Source: an uncultured Lactobacillus sp.
Lineage (GTDB): Bacteria; Bacillota; Bacilli; Lactobacillales; Lactobacillaceae
Assembly (NCBI RefSeq): GCF_902491705.1
Contig: NZ_CABUIW010000049.1
Coordinates: 1 to 16,986 of the forward strand
DNA: 16,986 nucleotides
Direction: 5' to 3'
The notes beneath the pieces were generated by a model that was not told where the DNA came from, searched no databases, and saw only the letters and a list, made by a program, of their open reading frames with translations. The translations under genes were made by a program, and so were the position numbers. Every line of letters starts with the position of its first letter. Position 1 is the first letter of the stretch. Below, in pieces: positions 7,438 to 16,607 of this stretch.

Positions 7438-8940
7438 ATGGAATATTTTGTACCTGCCTGGCATGGTAAATTAATGGACTGGGCTTATAATGTCCCACAC
7501 ATTCAATTTTATGATGCAATAAACCAGATGCGTGTTTTACAAGATAATGGTAAAAAAATCGGTATGATAATTCCGAATTATCAACCTCAACTAAGTTCTA
7601 AGTTGAATCAATTGGTTTTTAATCCTGATTATCAATTTTCTATCTATGACTATTTACAAGGAATTGATCAAACAAGTAATCAGGTTTTAGATTACACGGA
7701 TTTTAATTGGCCTGAAGATGCGTATTTTGACTTTACGCCATTTAGAATTATGGTGATGGCTAAAAATCGCTTGTATGCACAAATCACCTTCGATAATGAT
7801 GGAAAGATTTTATCAGTAATTTATTTTGATGAAAATAAACAACCAAAACATACTTTAACCATTGATAGTCGTGGATTTGTTTCTTCTGAAGAATCAAATG
7901 ATGAAATTACTTATTTTGATCAAATTGGGCACTGGCGTTTCAAATATAATAGACAAACTGATCAAGTTGATTTGAATCCACTTTTTAACCCATGCAAGCA
8001 AGATCATTATTTGCATTTAAGTGATTTAATAAGTGAGGTTTTCAATAGCCAAGTATTACCTAAGATCAAACCAGAAGATTATTTGATTGCTAGTTTAGAT
8101 GATCAATCTGTTTTACCGGTTAAAGTTTTTGAACAATTACCAACTATCTTTTCTGCTAGTCGGTGGAATAAATATACGCACAGTTTACTTGAAGTAGAAG
8201 GTGGCCGATTGATTGCGGATTCGCAGGCAACTGCAGATCGAGTAGTAGGTCTAGTAGATGATCGTTTTGATATTACAATCATGCCACCTTTCCAAACACA
8301 ATTTAAGTTAGGACACAGTCAGAGATCTAAGCGACAAATAATTGGCGTTTTTGCGGAATACATGTCTTATAAAGAATTAAAAGAAATAACCGATATGTTG
8401 TATCAGAGACTGATGAGCAATCCAACTGGTGAAGGTGTTAAATTCTTAACTTACTCATCTGATCAAGATCATTTAGTTGATCAAGTAATTGAAGAATTAA
8501 AAACTGAGCGTAACGGCGAATTTACGATGGGTAAAAATAAAGAAGACCCTGATGAAGTTAAGCTAGAAAGTGAAAAGAAGCTGCCTCACTTGTCAATTAA
8601 AAAAGAACGTTTGACTAGTACCGCTGAAGTAATGAGAGCTTTAGACAAGATTAGAATTCTTATTTCTTGGAATGACGGCGACGTCTTTTTGGAAATGGCC
8701 GCAATTAGTGTGGGAATTCCGCAACTTCAAAATTACGAAACTACAACAGTTATCGATGGAAAAAATGGCTGGAATTGTTCTGATCTCCATGAGTTAAATG
8801 AAGGCTTGTCATATTTCCTCAATAATCTTTCAAATTGGAACCGAGCACTTGTATATAACGTTAGAACTTTAAACCAATACTCAGAAGACAACTTAATGAA
8901 AGAATGGCAAAAGATATTTAGAGATGAAGATGAGGCATAA
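7438..8940 (+). CDS. asp1: Accessory Sec system protein Asp1
   Basis: Cytoplasmic member of the Asp1-Asp2-Asp3 complex, needed for export of the serine-rich adhesin through SecA2/SecY2. The 500-residue protein starts with EYFVPAWHGKLMDWAY, typical of Asp1. Streptococcal Asp1 has a GT-B glycosyltransferase fold without shown transferase activity. The C-terminal stretch around residues 417-445 (EMAAISVGIPQLQNYETTTV, then DGKNGW) still resembles the donor-sugar region of family 4 glycosyltransferases, which fits that ancestry. A lysine/glutamate-rich insert lies at about 360-390. The start is ATG at 7438, three bases after secY2. Its TAA overlaps the asp2 ATG (TAATG), suggesting coupled translation. 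Confidence 0.92.
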   Translation: MEYFVPAWHGKLMDWAYNVPHIQFYDAINQMRVLQDNGKKIGMIIPNYQPQLSSKLNQLVFNPDYQFSIYDYLQGIDQTSNQVLDYTDFNWPEDAYFDFTPFRIMVMAKNRLYAQITFDNDGKILSVIYFDENKQPKHTLTIDSRGFVSSEESNDEITYFDQIGHWRFKYNRQTDQVDLNPLFNPCKQDHYLHLSDLISEVFNSQVLPKIKPEDYLIASLDDQSVLPVKVFEQLPTIFSASRWNKYTHSLLEVEGGRLIADSQATADRVVGLVDDRFDITIMPPFQTQFKLGHSQRSKRQIIGVFAEYMSYKELKEITDMLYQRLMSNPTGEGVKFLTYSSDQDHLVDQVIEELKTERNGEFTMGKNKEDPDEVKLESEKKLPHLSIKKERLTSTAEVMRALDKIRILISWNDGDVFLEMAAISVGIPQLQNYETTTVIDGKNGWNCSDLHELNEGLSYFLNNLSNWNRALVYNVRTLNQYSEDNLMKEWQKIFRDEDEA

Positions 8941-10487
8941 TGATAAAGATTTTGCAATTAGGCAATGATGATTGGTCGAAACGCTACAGAATTCCGGCTG
9001 ATTATCGTTGGCACTTTAACGATTTTCCAGAAAAAGATTATGATTCGGAAAAAGCAAAAACTAAAAAGAAGAAGCGTAAGGGCTACGATGTTGTTCTAGT
9101 AACTGATGGAGCCAAGTTAGATACGGCATATTGGGAAAAGTTAACTTGGATGGTCGATCCATATCACGTGATCTATATGCCAGACGTTGATAAAACGTTA
9201 AATAATGCAGGAAGAGAATTTTTAAAACGTTCTGCCGCTGAAAAAATGATGGAAGACCCCCAAGTAGTAATTGACCACTTAGAATCACGTTACTTCTTTG
9301 GTCAATCTGGGGTCAGAATGTTTCCTACAAATATCTTTTTTAATGATGAAAAAGTTAGTGAATATGAGGTCTTAGATTCATGTAACGTAAAAGTTAAGGT
9401 TAATACTCATGATCAATGGGTAAATATCGGTAGTTACCGCAATAGCTTATATATTGATCCCAAGAGATTGATCAAACTTTGGCTTACTTATCGTGAATTT
9501 AATGTTCAAGTTAGATTACGAGTTTTCATTCAGCCTGCAGGAACTGATGGCGATCCTGACGATAATAAGGTTTTAACGATTGATTCTAGATCAGAAAAAG
9601 AATTGTATTTGCCAATTGAAGCTAGTGATCAAGCTAGATATGCCTGCGTTACCATTGAGGTTAAAGGCGATGGCGATTTAATAATTGGTCTTCTTCACTC
9701 ACGTTGGGGACGTGAAGGCCGTGGCGAGTTTATCGCTGGTGGTAAACGAATCATTAATATGGAAAAAAGGGAAGACATTGCATATTTCTTCAGTCCTGGT
9801 GATTTGAAACCACCTTTGACAGTCTATTTCTCTGGTGCCAGAATTTCCGCTGGGTTTGAAGCCTTTCCATTGTTTAGAAAATTAAAGACGCCAACTTTGC
9901 TTTTTACTGATGTTCGTTTGTCACTGGGACAATTTTATACAGATGATGACGACACGATGGAACAAAAGATTATCGAAGTCATTAAAGAAACTTTGAAAAA
10001 GCTGGGCTTTACTAATCGACAATTGATTATGAATGGTACTTCCATGGGGTCATATGCTTCTCTTCTGTATGGCGGCAAACTTGGAGCTTATATGATTAAT
10101 GTTACTAAGCCTTTGGCTAATTTAGGTTATATTGCTCGCAGAGGTCGCCTTCAAAGACCAGATGATTTTGAAGCTATTTACGATATTGATAATCAATTGG
10201 TACTTAAGCTTGATGATAAACATCTTCGTGAATTAGACCAACGTTTTTGGGAGAAGTTTGATAAGTTAGATTTATCCAATACTCGTTTGTTTGTTGGTTA
10301 TATGAAAAATGATGACTTCGATAATACGACCATGGGACGTTTGAAAGAATCGCCGGCAACTAAAAAGGCACTGCAGTTTACTTATAAAGGCTTTCCAGGA
10401 CGACACAATGATAATAGAACAATTATGTTGTGGTTCATCGATCGTTTGAATCAAGTACTGCAATCGGATTTTGATAGGAAGTATTAG
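8940..10487 (+). CDS. asp2: Accessory Sec system protein Asp2 (putative adhesin O-acetyltransferase)
   Basis: The 515-residue protein is a partner of Asp1/Asp3. In Streptococcus gordonii Asp2 both supports export and acetylates GlcNAc on the adhesin, using a Ser-Glu-His triad in an alpha/beta-hydrolase domain. Here the N-terminal half has beta-rich regions (about 130-270). The hydrolase domain follows: oxyanion region VYFSGARISAGFEAFPLFR, nucleophile elbow NGTSMGSYASLLYGGKLGA with Ser368, and a probable catalytic His489 in FPGRHNDNR. Between them KNDDFD (456-461) occupies the place of the streptococcal Glu, so the acid is probably Asp458 or Asp459. The residue assignment is by spacing, not alignment. 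It overlaps the asp1 stop by one base and ends one base before asp3. Confidence 0.93.
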   Translation: MIKILQLGNDDWSKRYRIPADYRWHFNDFPEKDYDSEKAKTKKKKRKGYDVVLVTDGAKLDTAYWEKLTWMVDPYHVIYMPDVDKTLNNAGREFLKRSAAEKMMEDPQVVIDHLESRYFFGQSGVRMFPTNIFFNDEKVSEYEVLDSCNVKVKVNTHDQWVNIGSYRNSLYIDPKRLIKLWLTYREFNVQVRLRVFIQPAGTDGDPDDNKVLTIDSRSEKELYLPIEASDQARYACVTIEVKGDGDLIIGLLHSRWGREGRGEFIAGGKRIINMEKREDIAYFFSPGDLKPPLTVYFSGARISAGFEAFPLFRKLKTPTLLFTDVRLSLGQFYTDDDDTMEQKIIEVIKETLKKLGFTNRQLIMNGTSMGSYASLLYGGKLGAYMINVTKPLANLGYIARRGRLQRPDDFEAIYDIDNQLVLKLDDKHLRELDQRFWEKFDKLDLSNTRLFVGYMKNDDFDNTTMGRLKESPATKKALQFTYKGFPGRHNDNRTIMLWFIDRLNQVLQSDFDRKY

Positions 10488-10488
10488 C

Positions 10489-11367
10489 ATGCAGAAAGTA
10501 ATTAATCAAATATATTGGGATACGATTAATGATACGTATCTTTCAGGAACACATTTGAAAAAGCTAGCTAATAACCGTGTCCGTTTTGAGAATGCCTTAA
10601 TGTCACCAGGGAAGACGATTGTTAAGTGGAATTCTAGAACCAATTATCAAATGACGAAAGAAGTTCCTCGTCTGCCGATGCTAATTAATGGTCGTGAATA
10701 CGTCATTAATATTAAAGATCAGGTTTATCCCAAAGACACTTGTACTTATCGTTTAAGCTTTTACAACTTGCAGGGTGAAGAAGTAAAGAATTTATTTTTC
10801 AATGAAAATGAATATGAATTTACTTTTCCAAAAGATGCGGTTTCTTATACGTTTGAGCTTGTTAATACGGGATGCGTTAAAATCGACTTTGAACGGGTAC
10901 AAATTGCGGAAAAGGGTCTACCTGAGAGAGTTTTTGATGATATATTCTACGGTGACCAAATTAATATGGGGAATCCTGGTCCAATTAACTTGCTTTTAAC
11001 TGCAGACAGTAAACGTTCACGCAAGATTTGGTCAGAAATGGAAGAGAAAATTCCAGGTATTCCTATTCGATTTATCAATGTTGCTTGGCAATATGAAGGC
11101 GACTTAGCGCAAGAATTGAACGACTGGATTTCTGTTAACATCAACACCGGTTTTAGAATTATTAGTGGTAGTTCAAAGTTCGATCCAGTGATGGAAAAGA
11201 TTAGAGATATCTTCCCCCAGATTTCAGTTTTAACTTCAAAGGAATTAGAGTCTGATGTTAAAAAATTGGCAGGCTATCATGAAGTGAATGAATGGTATTC
11301 CACAAATATCTATGACCCAGATTGGTTGCTAATTGTACAAGAAATTAAAGATTATTTTAGGATGTGA
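10489..11367 (+). CDS. asp3: Accessory Sec system protein Asp3 with C-terminal extension
   Basis: Third member of the Asp complex; in streptococci Asp3 bridges Asp1 and Asp2 and binds the unfolded adhesin. Residues 1-about 140 carry the Asp3 signature: QIYWDTIND, RVRFENALMSPGKTIVKW, SRTNYQMTKEVPRLPMLINGREY, then a beta-rich carbohydrate-binding-like fold ending near DFERVQI. A further 150 residues (about 141-292) follow, of alpha/beta character (INLLLTADSKRSRKIW; IRFINVAWQYEGDLAQELNDW), which I do not recognise; streptococcal Asp3 is, as I recall, roughly the size of the first domain alone. ATG at 10489 is preferred over the TTG at 10471 because AGGAAG (10476-10481) lies seven bases before it. 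secA2 begins five bases after the stop. Confidence 0.88.
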   Translation: MQKVINQIYWDTINDTYLSGTHLKKLANNRVRFENALMSPGKTIVKWNSRTNYQMTKEVPRLPMLINGREYVINIKDQVYPKDTCTYRLSFYNLQGEEVKNLFFNENEYEFTFPKDAVSYTFELVNTGCVKIDFERVQIAEKGLPERVFDDIFYGDQINMGNPGPINLLLTADSKRSRKIWSEMEEKIPGIPIRFINVAWQYEGDLAQELNDWISVNINTGFRIISGSSKFDPVMEKIRDIFPQISVLTSKELESDVKKLAGYHEVNEWYSTNIYDPDWLLIVQEIKDYFRM

Positions 11368-11372
11368 TCTAA

Positions 11373-13739
11373 ATGGCGGTAAATAGTATGAAATTAATCG
11401 AAGTTCGCCACACTCTTAAAAAAATCAATAAATTAGCTCCCAAGATGCGCAAGATGAGCGATCAAGAACTGCAAAATCAAACTAATCGCTTTAAAGAGCA
11501 GCTAAAAGCTGGTAAAACAGAAAATCAAATTTTACCAGAAGCTTTTGCAGCGATGAGAGAAGCGGACTACCGGGTGCTTGGCAAGTTCCCTTATGATATT
11601 CAGGTAATGGGAGCAATCGTATTAAATAGTGGTTCGATTGCTGAAATGAAAACTGGTGAAGGTAAAACTTTAACAGCTACCATGGCTCTTTATCTGAATG
11701 CTTTAAGTGGCAAAGGCGCAATGCTGGTAACGACGAGTGATTATTTGTCAGAGCGTGATAAAAAAGAACTGGAACCTGTTTATAAATGGATGGGTTTAAC
11801 TGTCAGCAACGCTTTTCCAACTGAAGAATATACAGGTGTTGATATTACGCCAGCAATTAAGCGTAAGTGGTATAAAGCAGATATCATTTATACTACTGCC
11901 AGTGCTCTAGCATTTGACTATTTGTTTAACAACCTTGCTGCTAATGTTGAAGGACAATATTTAAGACCATTTAACTATGTTGTGGTTGATGAAGTTGACG
12001 AAGTTCTTCTTGATGAAGCTGAAATGCCATTTGTTGTTTCAAGTAGTCCAAGCTTGCAATCAAACTTGTACTATTTAACAGATGCTTTTGTAAGATTATT
12101 GGTTCTTGATAAGGATTATCGCTTTAAGAGTGATGACAAGATTTTCTGGCTTACTTATCAAGGGGTAAAAAAAGCGGAGAAGTATTTTAGAATTAAAAAT
12201 TTATTTTCTCCTGAAAACCGAGAACTGTATCGTCATATTATCTTGGCTTTGAGTGCTCACTTAACAATGGATAATGGACATGATTATCTGGTAGTTCAAG
12301 GTAAAGTTGTCTTGCTTGATGAAGCAGATGGACGACTGAAAAAAGGTATCCAAATTGGTTCTGGTTTGCACCAAGCTTTGCAAGCTAAAGAAAATGTAGC
12401 ACTTACAAGTATGCAAAAGACTGCCGCATCAATTACTTTTCCAGCTTTGTTCAGTTTGTTTAATAAAGTTTCTGGCATGAGTGGGACGGCTAAGGTTGCA
12501 GAAGATGAATTCTTGAGTACTTACGGGATGAAGGTTATCCAAATTCCAACTCGTAAACCAGTAATTAGAAAAGACTACCCAATGAAAGTCTTCCTAACTA
12601 CGGCTGATAAATTGATGACCGCGATTAATCAGGTAATGGAAATTCATAAGACTGGGCGACCGATCTTGCTAGTTGCCGGTTCAGTGGAAAACTCTGAAAT
12701 TATCTCAGAACTTTTGCTTAATAAAGGTATCCCTTACAACGCTTTAAATGCATTCAATGCGGTTCATGAAGCCGAAATCGTTAAAAACGCTGGTCAAAAA
12801 GGTGCAGTTACCATTGCCACTAACATGGCCGGAAGAGGTACTGATATTAAGCTAGGTAAAGGCGTTAAAGAATTAGGCGGCTTAGCTGTTATCGGAACAG
12901 AAATGCTTTCGCCGCGAGTTAAGTTGCAGCTGGCAGGTAGAGCAGGTCGTCAGGGAGATCCCGGAACTAGTCAATTTTATGTTTCACTAGAAGACAGCTA
13001 TATATCAGGTTCAAGTACTAATCGTCAAAAGCGGCTTTACCGCAGATTAATGCGTAAAAAAGAGCGTGGCAAAAAGATTACTGAACTCCATAATCCGTTT
13101 ACTCGAATTAGTTTGCGGATGCTTCAGAACCGCGTAGCTTCAAAGGGTGAAACTGCTCGTATGCAGACTAACAAATTTGAACGAGCATTGAATATTCAAA
13201 CTAAGAAATTTTATGCCGAGCGTCATAAAATTATGAATTCGGATGATCTTCAACCAACTGTTGAAAGAATTATCCGCGAAGCTTTGGATATTTACATGAA
13301 TCAAGATACTGAGTGGAGCCAGCGCAAACTGCAGGATTTAATCAATAACTTCTTAACATACGATGTAGTTGAAGTTCCAAGAGACTTGCGTAATAAAGAA
13401 GAAGTAAAAGGATTCCTTAAGGGACCTGCATATAAAACTTTAAAGAATAAGGCACAAACTTTAATTAACAAAGAACAATTAAATATGTATTACCAACAGG
13501 TAATACTAGCTTCAATGGATAAATGTTGGATTGACCAAGTAGATTACATGAATAAACTTCGGACATACACGAGCGGATGGGCAAATTCTGGAAGAGATCC
13601 AGATTATGTTTACCAATCTGAAGCCTTTAAATCCTTTAGAGAATTTTGGGATAAAGTAAAGCTGGATTGTGTTGAGCGCTTGATGTTTAGTGATATTCAC
13701 ATCAATGAAAAAGGTCAATTAGTAGTCATGTTTAACTAA
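11373..13739 (+). CDS. secA2: Accessory Sec translocase ATPase SecA2
   Basis: Cytoplasmic motor that pushes the glycosylated adhesin through SecY2. The 788-residue protein has intact DEAD-type motor elements: Walker A GEGKT at residues 95-99 within GSIAEMKTGEGKTLTATMAL, Walker B DEVDEVLLDEAE at 206-217, TNMAGRGTDIKLG at 483-495, and the arginine-finger motif AGRAGRQGDPG at 521-531. A helical scaffold follows. It lacks the C-terminal zinc-binding tail of housekeeping SecA and ends at VVMFN, as usual for SecA2. ATG at 11373 follows AGGATGTGA overlapping the end of asp3. gtfA starts 14 bases after the stop. Position within the asp cluster confirms SecA2 rather than a second SecA1. Confidence 0.95.
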   Translation: MAVNSMKLIEVRHTLKKINKLAPKMRKMSDQELQNQTNRFKEQLKAGKTENQILPEAFAAMREADYRVLGKFPYDIQVMGAIVLNSGSIAEMKTGEGKTLTATMALYLNALSGKGAMLVTTSDYLSERDKKELEPVYKWMGLTVSNAFPTEEYTGVDITPAIKRKWYKADIIYTTASALAFDYLFNNLAANVEGQYLRPFNYVVVDEVDEVLLDEAEMPFVVSSSPSLQSNLYYLTDAFVRLLVLDKDYRFKSDDKIFWLTYQGVKKAEKYFRIKNLFSPENRELYRHIILALSAHLTMDNGHDYLVVQGKVVLLDEADGRLKKGIQIGSGLHQALQAKENVALTSMQKTAASITFPALFSLFNKVSGMSGTAKVAEDEFLSTYGMKVIQIPTRKPVIRKDYPMKVFLTTADKLMTAINQVMEIHKTGRPILLVAGSVENSEIISELLLNKGIPYNALNAFNAVHEAEIVKNAGQKGAVTIATNMAGRGTDIKLGKGVKELGGLAVIGTEMLSPRVKLQLAGRAGRQGDPGTSQFYVSLEDSYISGSSTNRQKRLYRRLMRKKERGKKITELHNPFTRISLRMLQNRVASKGETARMQTNKFERALNIQTKKFYAERHKIMNSDDLQPTVERIIREALDIYMNQDTEWSQRKLQDLINNFLTYDVVEVPRDLRNKEEVKGFLKGPAYKTLKNKAQTLINKEQLNMYYQQVILASMDKCWIDQVDYMNKLRTYTSGWANSGRDPDYVYQSEAFKSFREFWDKVKLDCVERLMFSDIHINEKGQLVVMFN

Positions 13740-13753
13740 CAGAGGATAATGAA

Positions 13754-15277
13754 ATGACAGTATATAACGTAAATTTAGGTATAGGTTGGGCAAGTAGTGG
13801 TGTTGAATATGCCCAAATCTATAGAGAACAAGTTTTAAAAAGAGAAAATATTCCCGCTAAATTTATTTTCTCAGATTTAATCTTAGCTAATAATATTGAA
13901 GATTTAACTAAGAACATCGGCTTTAGTGATGATGAAATCATTTGGCTTTATAATTTCTTCACTGATGTCAAGATTGCTCCATCTGATTATCCATTGGAAA
14001 AATTAGAAAAAGATCTTCATTTAAAAAAGCGTGCGGCTACTAAAAATGCAGCAGGCAACCAAGTAACTTACGATTTAAAAGATGAAAAGATGCAAATCGT
14101 TGTACGTTTTCACGATGTTAAAAAACAAACGATTGATCAAGTAACTTATTTGTACAATAACCAATTAATTAAGCGTGACTTCTATTCATATACCAAGTAT
14201 GCACGTGAATATTATGCAGGTGTTGCCTCAAACAATTACGTTACTTTCCGTGAATTCTACAATGAAGATGGCTCCATTGCCTATGTTCAACATTTAAATG
14301 GTAAGAAAGAAACTTTTGAATTTCCAGATCACAAGATTTATTACTCCAAGAATGATCTGTATTTGGAAATGATCAAGCGTCTACATTTAACTAAAGACGA
14401 TTACGTTATCTTAGACCGTGAAGATGAACACGACGACGTAATTAATGGTCAATTATTCTTTGAATATCATAAGCCAGCTAAGTTATTAGTAGTTGTTCAC
14501 GCAGATCACTATGACAGCCACTTTATTAATAAGAACGAAATTTTGTGGAATAACTTCTATGAATATCAATTCACTCACACTGATGAAGTAGCAAGCTTTA
14601 TTGTATCTACTCCAAAGCAAAAGGAATTGTTAGATCAACAATTTAAGAAGTATTATCATGTTCAACCTCGTGTTGACTGTATCCCAGTTGGTAACTTGGA
14701 AAAATTAATGAAGCCTAAGGAAGAAAGAAAACCATTTGGTTTGATCACGGCTTCAAGACTTGCAAGTGAAAAGCACGTTGATTGGATCGTTAAGGCCGTT
14801 ATCGCTGCGAAGAAGAAGTTGCCTGAACTTAGCTTGGATATTTATGGTCAAGGTGGAGAATCAAATACTCTTCAAGATATTATTAAAAATAATCAAGCTG
14901 GAGACTACATCCGCTTAATGGGTCAACATGATTTAACTAATATTTATGAAAAGTACACTACTTATGTTGCAGCTTCAACTAGTGAAGGCTTTGGCTTGAG
15001 TTTACTTGAAGCAGTTGGCTCAGGTCTTGCAATGATTGGTTTTGATGTTCCTTACGGCAATCCAACCTTTATTGATAATAAAGAAAATGGCTACTTGCTT
15101 CCTTATGATGAAGATTGGTCAGAAGATAAGAAGATTCAAGCTTTAACTGATGCAATCGTTAAGATGTTCAATAAAGCAGATCTTAAGAAATACAGTGAAC
15201 ATTCATATGAAATTGCTACACCTTACTTAACAGATAACGTTGCTAAACAATGGAAGACAGTCTTGGAGGAATTATAA
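13754..15277 (+). CDS. gtfA: Adhesin GlcNAc transferase catalytic subunit GtfA
   Basis: Cytoplasmic family-4 (GT-B) glycosyltransferase. With GtfB it adds the first GlcNAc to Ser/Thr of the serine-rich repeat adhesin from UDP-GlcNAc. The protein has 507 residues. The glycine-rich N-terminus VNLGIGWASSGVEYAQIYR forms part of the active site, and a beta-meander (DUF1975-like) region at about 90-200 binds GtfB. The C-terminal Rossmann domain has ITASRLASEKHVDWIVKAV and the retaining-GT signature E-x7-E (Glu411 and Glu419 in SEGFGLSLLEAV), followed by GSGLAMIGFDVPYGNPTFI. ATG at 13754 follows GAGG with an 8-base gap. gtfB begins one base after its stop, consistent with an obligate heterocomplex. 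The sugar specificity is from the family, not shown here. Confidence 0.94.
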   Translation: MTVYNVNLGIGWASSGVEYAQIYREQVLKRENIPAKFIFSDLILANNIEDLTKNIGFSDDEIIWLYNFFTDVKIAPSDYPLEKLEKDLHLKKRAATKNAAGNQVTYDLKDEKMQIVVRFHDVKKQTIDQVTYLYNNQLIKRDFYSYTKYAREYYAGVASNNYVTFREFYNEDGSIAYVQHLNGKKETFEFPDHKIYYSKNDLYLEMIKRLHLTKDDYVILDREDEHDDVINGQLFFEYHKPAKLLVVVHADHYDSHFINKNEILWNNFYEYQFTHTDEVASFIVSTPKQKELLDQQFKKYYHVQPRVDCIPVGNLEKLMKPKEERKPFGLITASRLASEKHVDWIVKAVIAAKKKLPELSLDIYGQGGESNTLQDIIKNNQAGDYIRLMGQHDLTNIYEKYTTYVAASTSEGFGLSLLEAVGSGLAMIGFDVPYGNPTFIDNKENGYLLPYDEDWSEDKKIQALTDAIVKMFNKADLKKYSEHSYEIATPYLTDNVAKQWKTVLEEL

Positions 15278-15278
15278 G

Positions 15279-16607
15279 ATGATTAATTTATTTGAACACT
15301 TTGATACAGATTCTGCAGATTTTTTGAGATCAGAATTATATGCAAAAATTAAGATTCCTTCAGTTGCTATCCATGACAATGGATTCTTGCCAGAAGAAGT
15401 TGATTCACCAATTAAGTTTTACTGTGGTTTCCGCAAGGAAGGTCACCCACTTTACTTTGATAAAGTGCCTTTGCCAAAATTCTGGAGAATTGAAGCTACT
15501 AGCCAAAAAGCTGATGTCTTTGATTTAGATCATAAGCGTGCAGAAATTATTTATAACTCAACTGACAATACTCGTGAAGTCACTGAAGTACGCTGGCTTG
15601 ATGATAATGGTGCAATTAGCTGGGGTGAACATTATAATAATGTTGGTCAACTCTTTGCGAAAACTTATTACAATCAAGGAAAGGCTGCTCTTAGAAAATA
15701 CTTCAATCAATCAGGTAAAGAAGTCATTGTTCAGAACTTAGGCGCAGGAGATATCTTCCTTAACTATCGTTGGTATCACAAGCACTTTGCTAATACTGCA
15801 GATTTTGTAGTCTTCTACTTGAAAGAACGCAAGTACAATTTGGATCACATTTTCTACAACACTTTGAACGAATCATTGTCTGTTTCATTAGGCGTTGATA
15901 CTGCTGGCAGCGACATTATGCTCTGGCATGAACCTACTGGTGATGCTTTACCAGGGAACATGGACTTCTTGATGAAGAGCAACACAAGAACGAAATATAT
16001 CTTCTTCCAAAATTATCGTGAATGGCAAAAGTCACAAGCGCTTATTCCAGAAGATACTGGTAATGTGAAATTCGGCTTCTTCGGAATGGTTTATCCTCAT
16101 CCACGTAGCAATCAACTTCGCCGCAAGGCTTTGATTATGACCAACTCTGATCAAATTGAACACTTAAAAGAAGTAGTTGAAGCAATGCCAGATATTGAAT
16201 TTAATATTGCTGCTGTAACTACGATGTCTGATAAGCTACTTTCTTTCAAAAAGTACGATAATGTAGTAACTTATCCTAATGTAAGCCGCAAGAAGACAGT
16301 TGAATTGTTCAAGGAATGCGATGTTTACTTTGATATTAACCACCAAAATGAAATTTTGAATGCTGTAAGAATCGCTTTTGAACAAAATATGTTAATCGTT
16401 GGCTTTAACAATACTTTGCACCAACCAAAGTATGTATCTGAAAAAGCAGTCTTTGCCCCTGACAATGTTAAGGGGATGAAAGAATTAGTAGAGAACTCCT
16501 TGAGTGATAGAAATGTAATGAAGGATAATGTTGATTACCAGCGTAAGATGGCTGGTGATATTTCCATCGATGAATTTAAAAAGATATTTGAGAAGTGTAC
16601 AAAATGA
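15279..16607 (+). CDS. gtfB: GtfB, non-catalytic partner of the adhesin GlcNAc transferase
   Basis: Co-subunit of GtfA that stabilises it and recognises the adhesin acceptor. The 442-residue protein begins INLFEHFDTDSADFLRSEL, as GtfB proteins do. It contains the beta-meander region (FYCGFRKEGHPLYFDKVPLPKFWRI, about 45-70, in two halves) and a degenerate GT-B core. The usual retaining E-x7-E motif is not evident, which fits a non-catalytic role. The start is ATG at 15279, preceded by GGAGGA (15265-15270) at eight bases. An in-frame start at 15240 exists, but it lies inside gtfA and has no ribosome site. Its stop overlaps the next gene's start (ATGA). Confidence 0.92.
   Translation: MINLFEHFDTDSADFLRSELYAKIKIPSVAIHDNGFLPEEVDSPIKFYCGFRKEGHPLYFDKVPLPKFWRIEATSQKADVFDLDHKRAEIIYNSTDNTREVTEVRWLDDNGAISWGEHYNNVGQLFAKTYYNQGKAALRKYFNQSGKEVIVQNLGAGDIFLNYRWYHKHFANTADFVVFYLKERKYNLDHIFYNTLNESLSVSLGVDTAGSDIMLWHEPTGDALPGNMDFLMKSNTRTKYIFFQNYREWQKSQALIPEDTGNVKFGFFGMVYPHPRSNQLRRKALIMTNSDQIEHLKEVVEAMPDIEFNIAAVTTMSDKLLSFKKYDNVVTYPNVSRKKTVELFKECDVYFDINHQNEILNAVRIAFEQNMLIVGFNNTLHQPKYVSEKAVFAPDNVKGMKELVENSLSDRNVMKDNVDYQRKMAGDISIDEFKKIFEKCTK

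Noticed and set aside
10471..10488. TTG start for asp3 overlapping asp2
   Set aside because: The AGGAAG ribosome site falls inside this stretch and fits ATG 10489 instead.
8733..11147. Several 60-75 codon frames on both strands within asp1, asp2 and asp3
   Set aside because: They overlap strongly supported genes, lack ribosome sites and have no family features.
15240..15278. Earlier ATG for gtfB inside gtfA
   Set aside because: GGAGGA at 15265-15270 serves ATG 15279, and the extra residues do not resemble GtfB.
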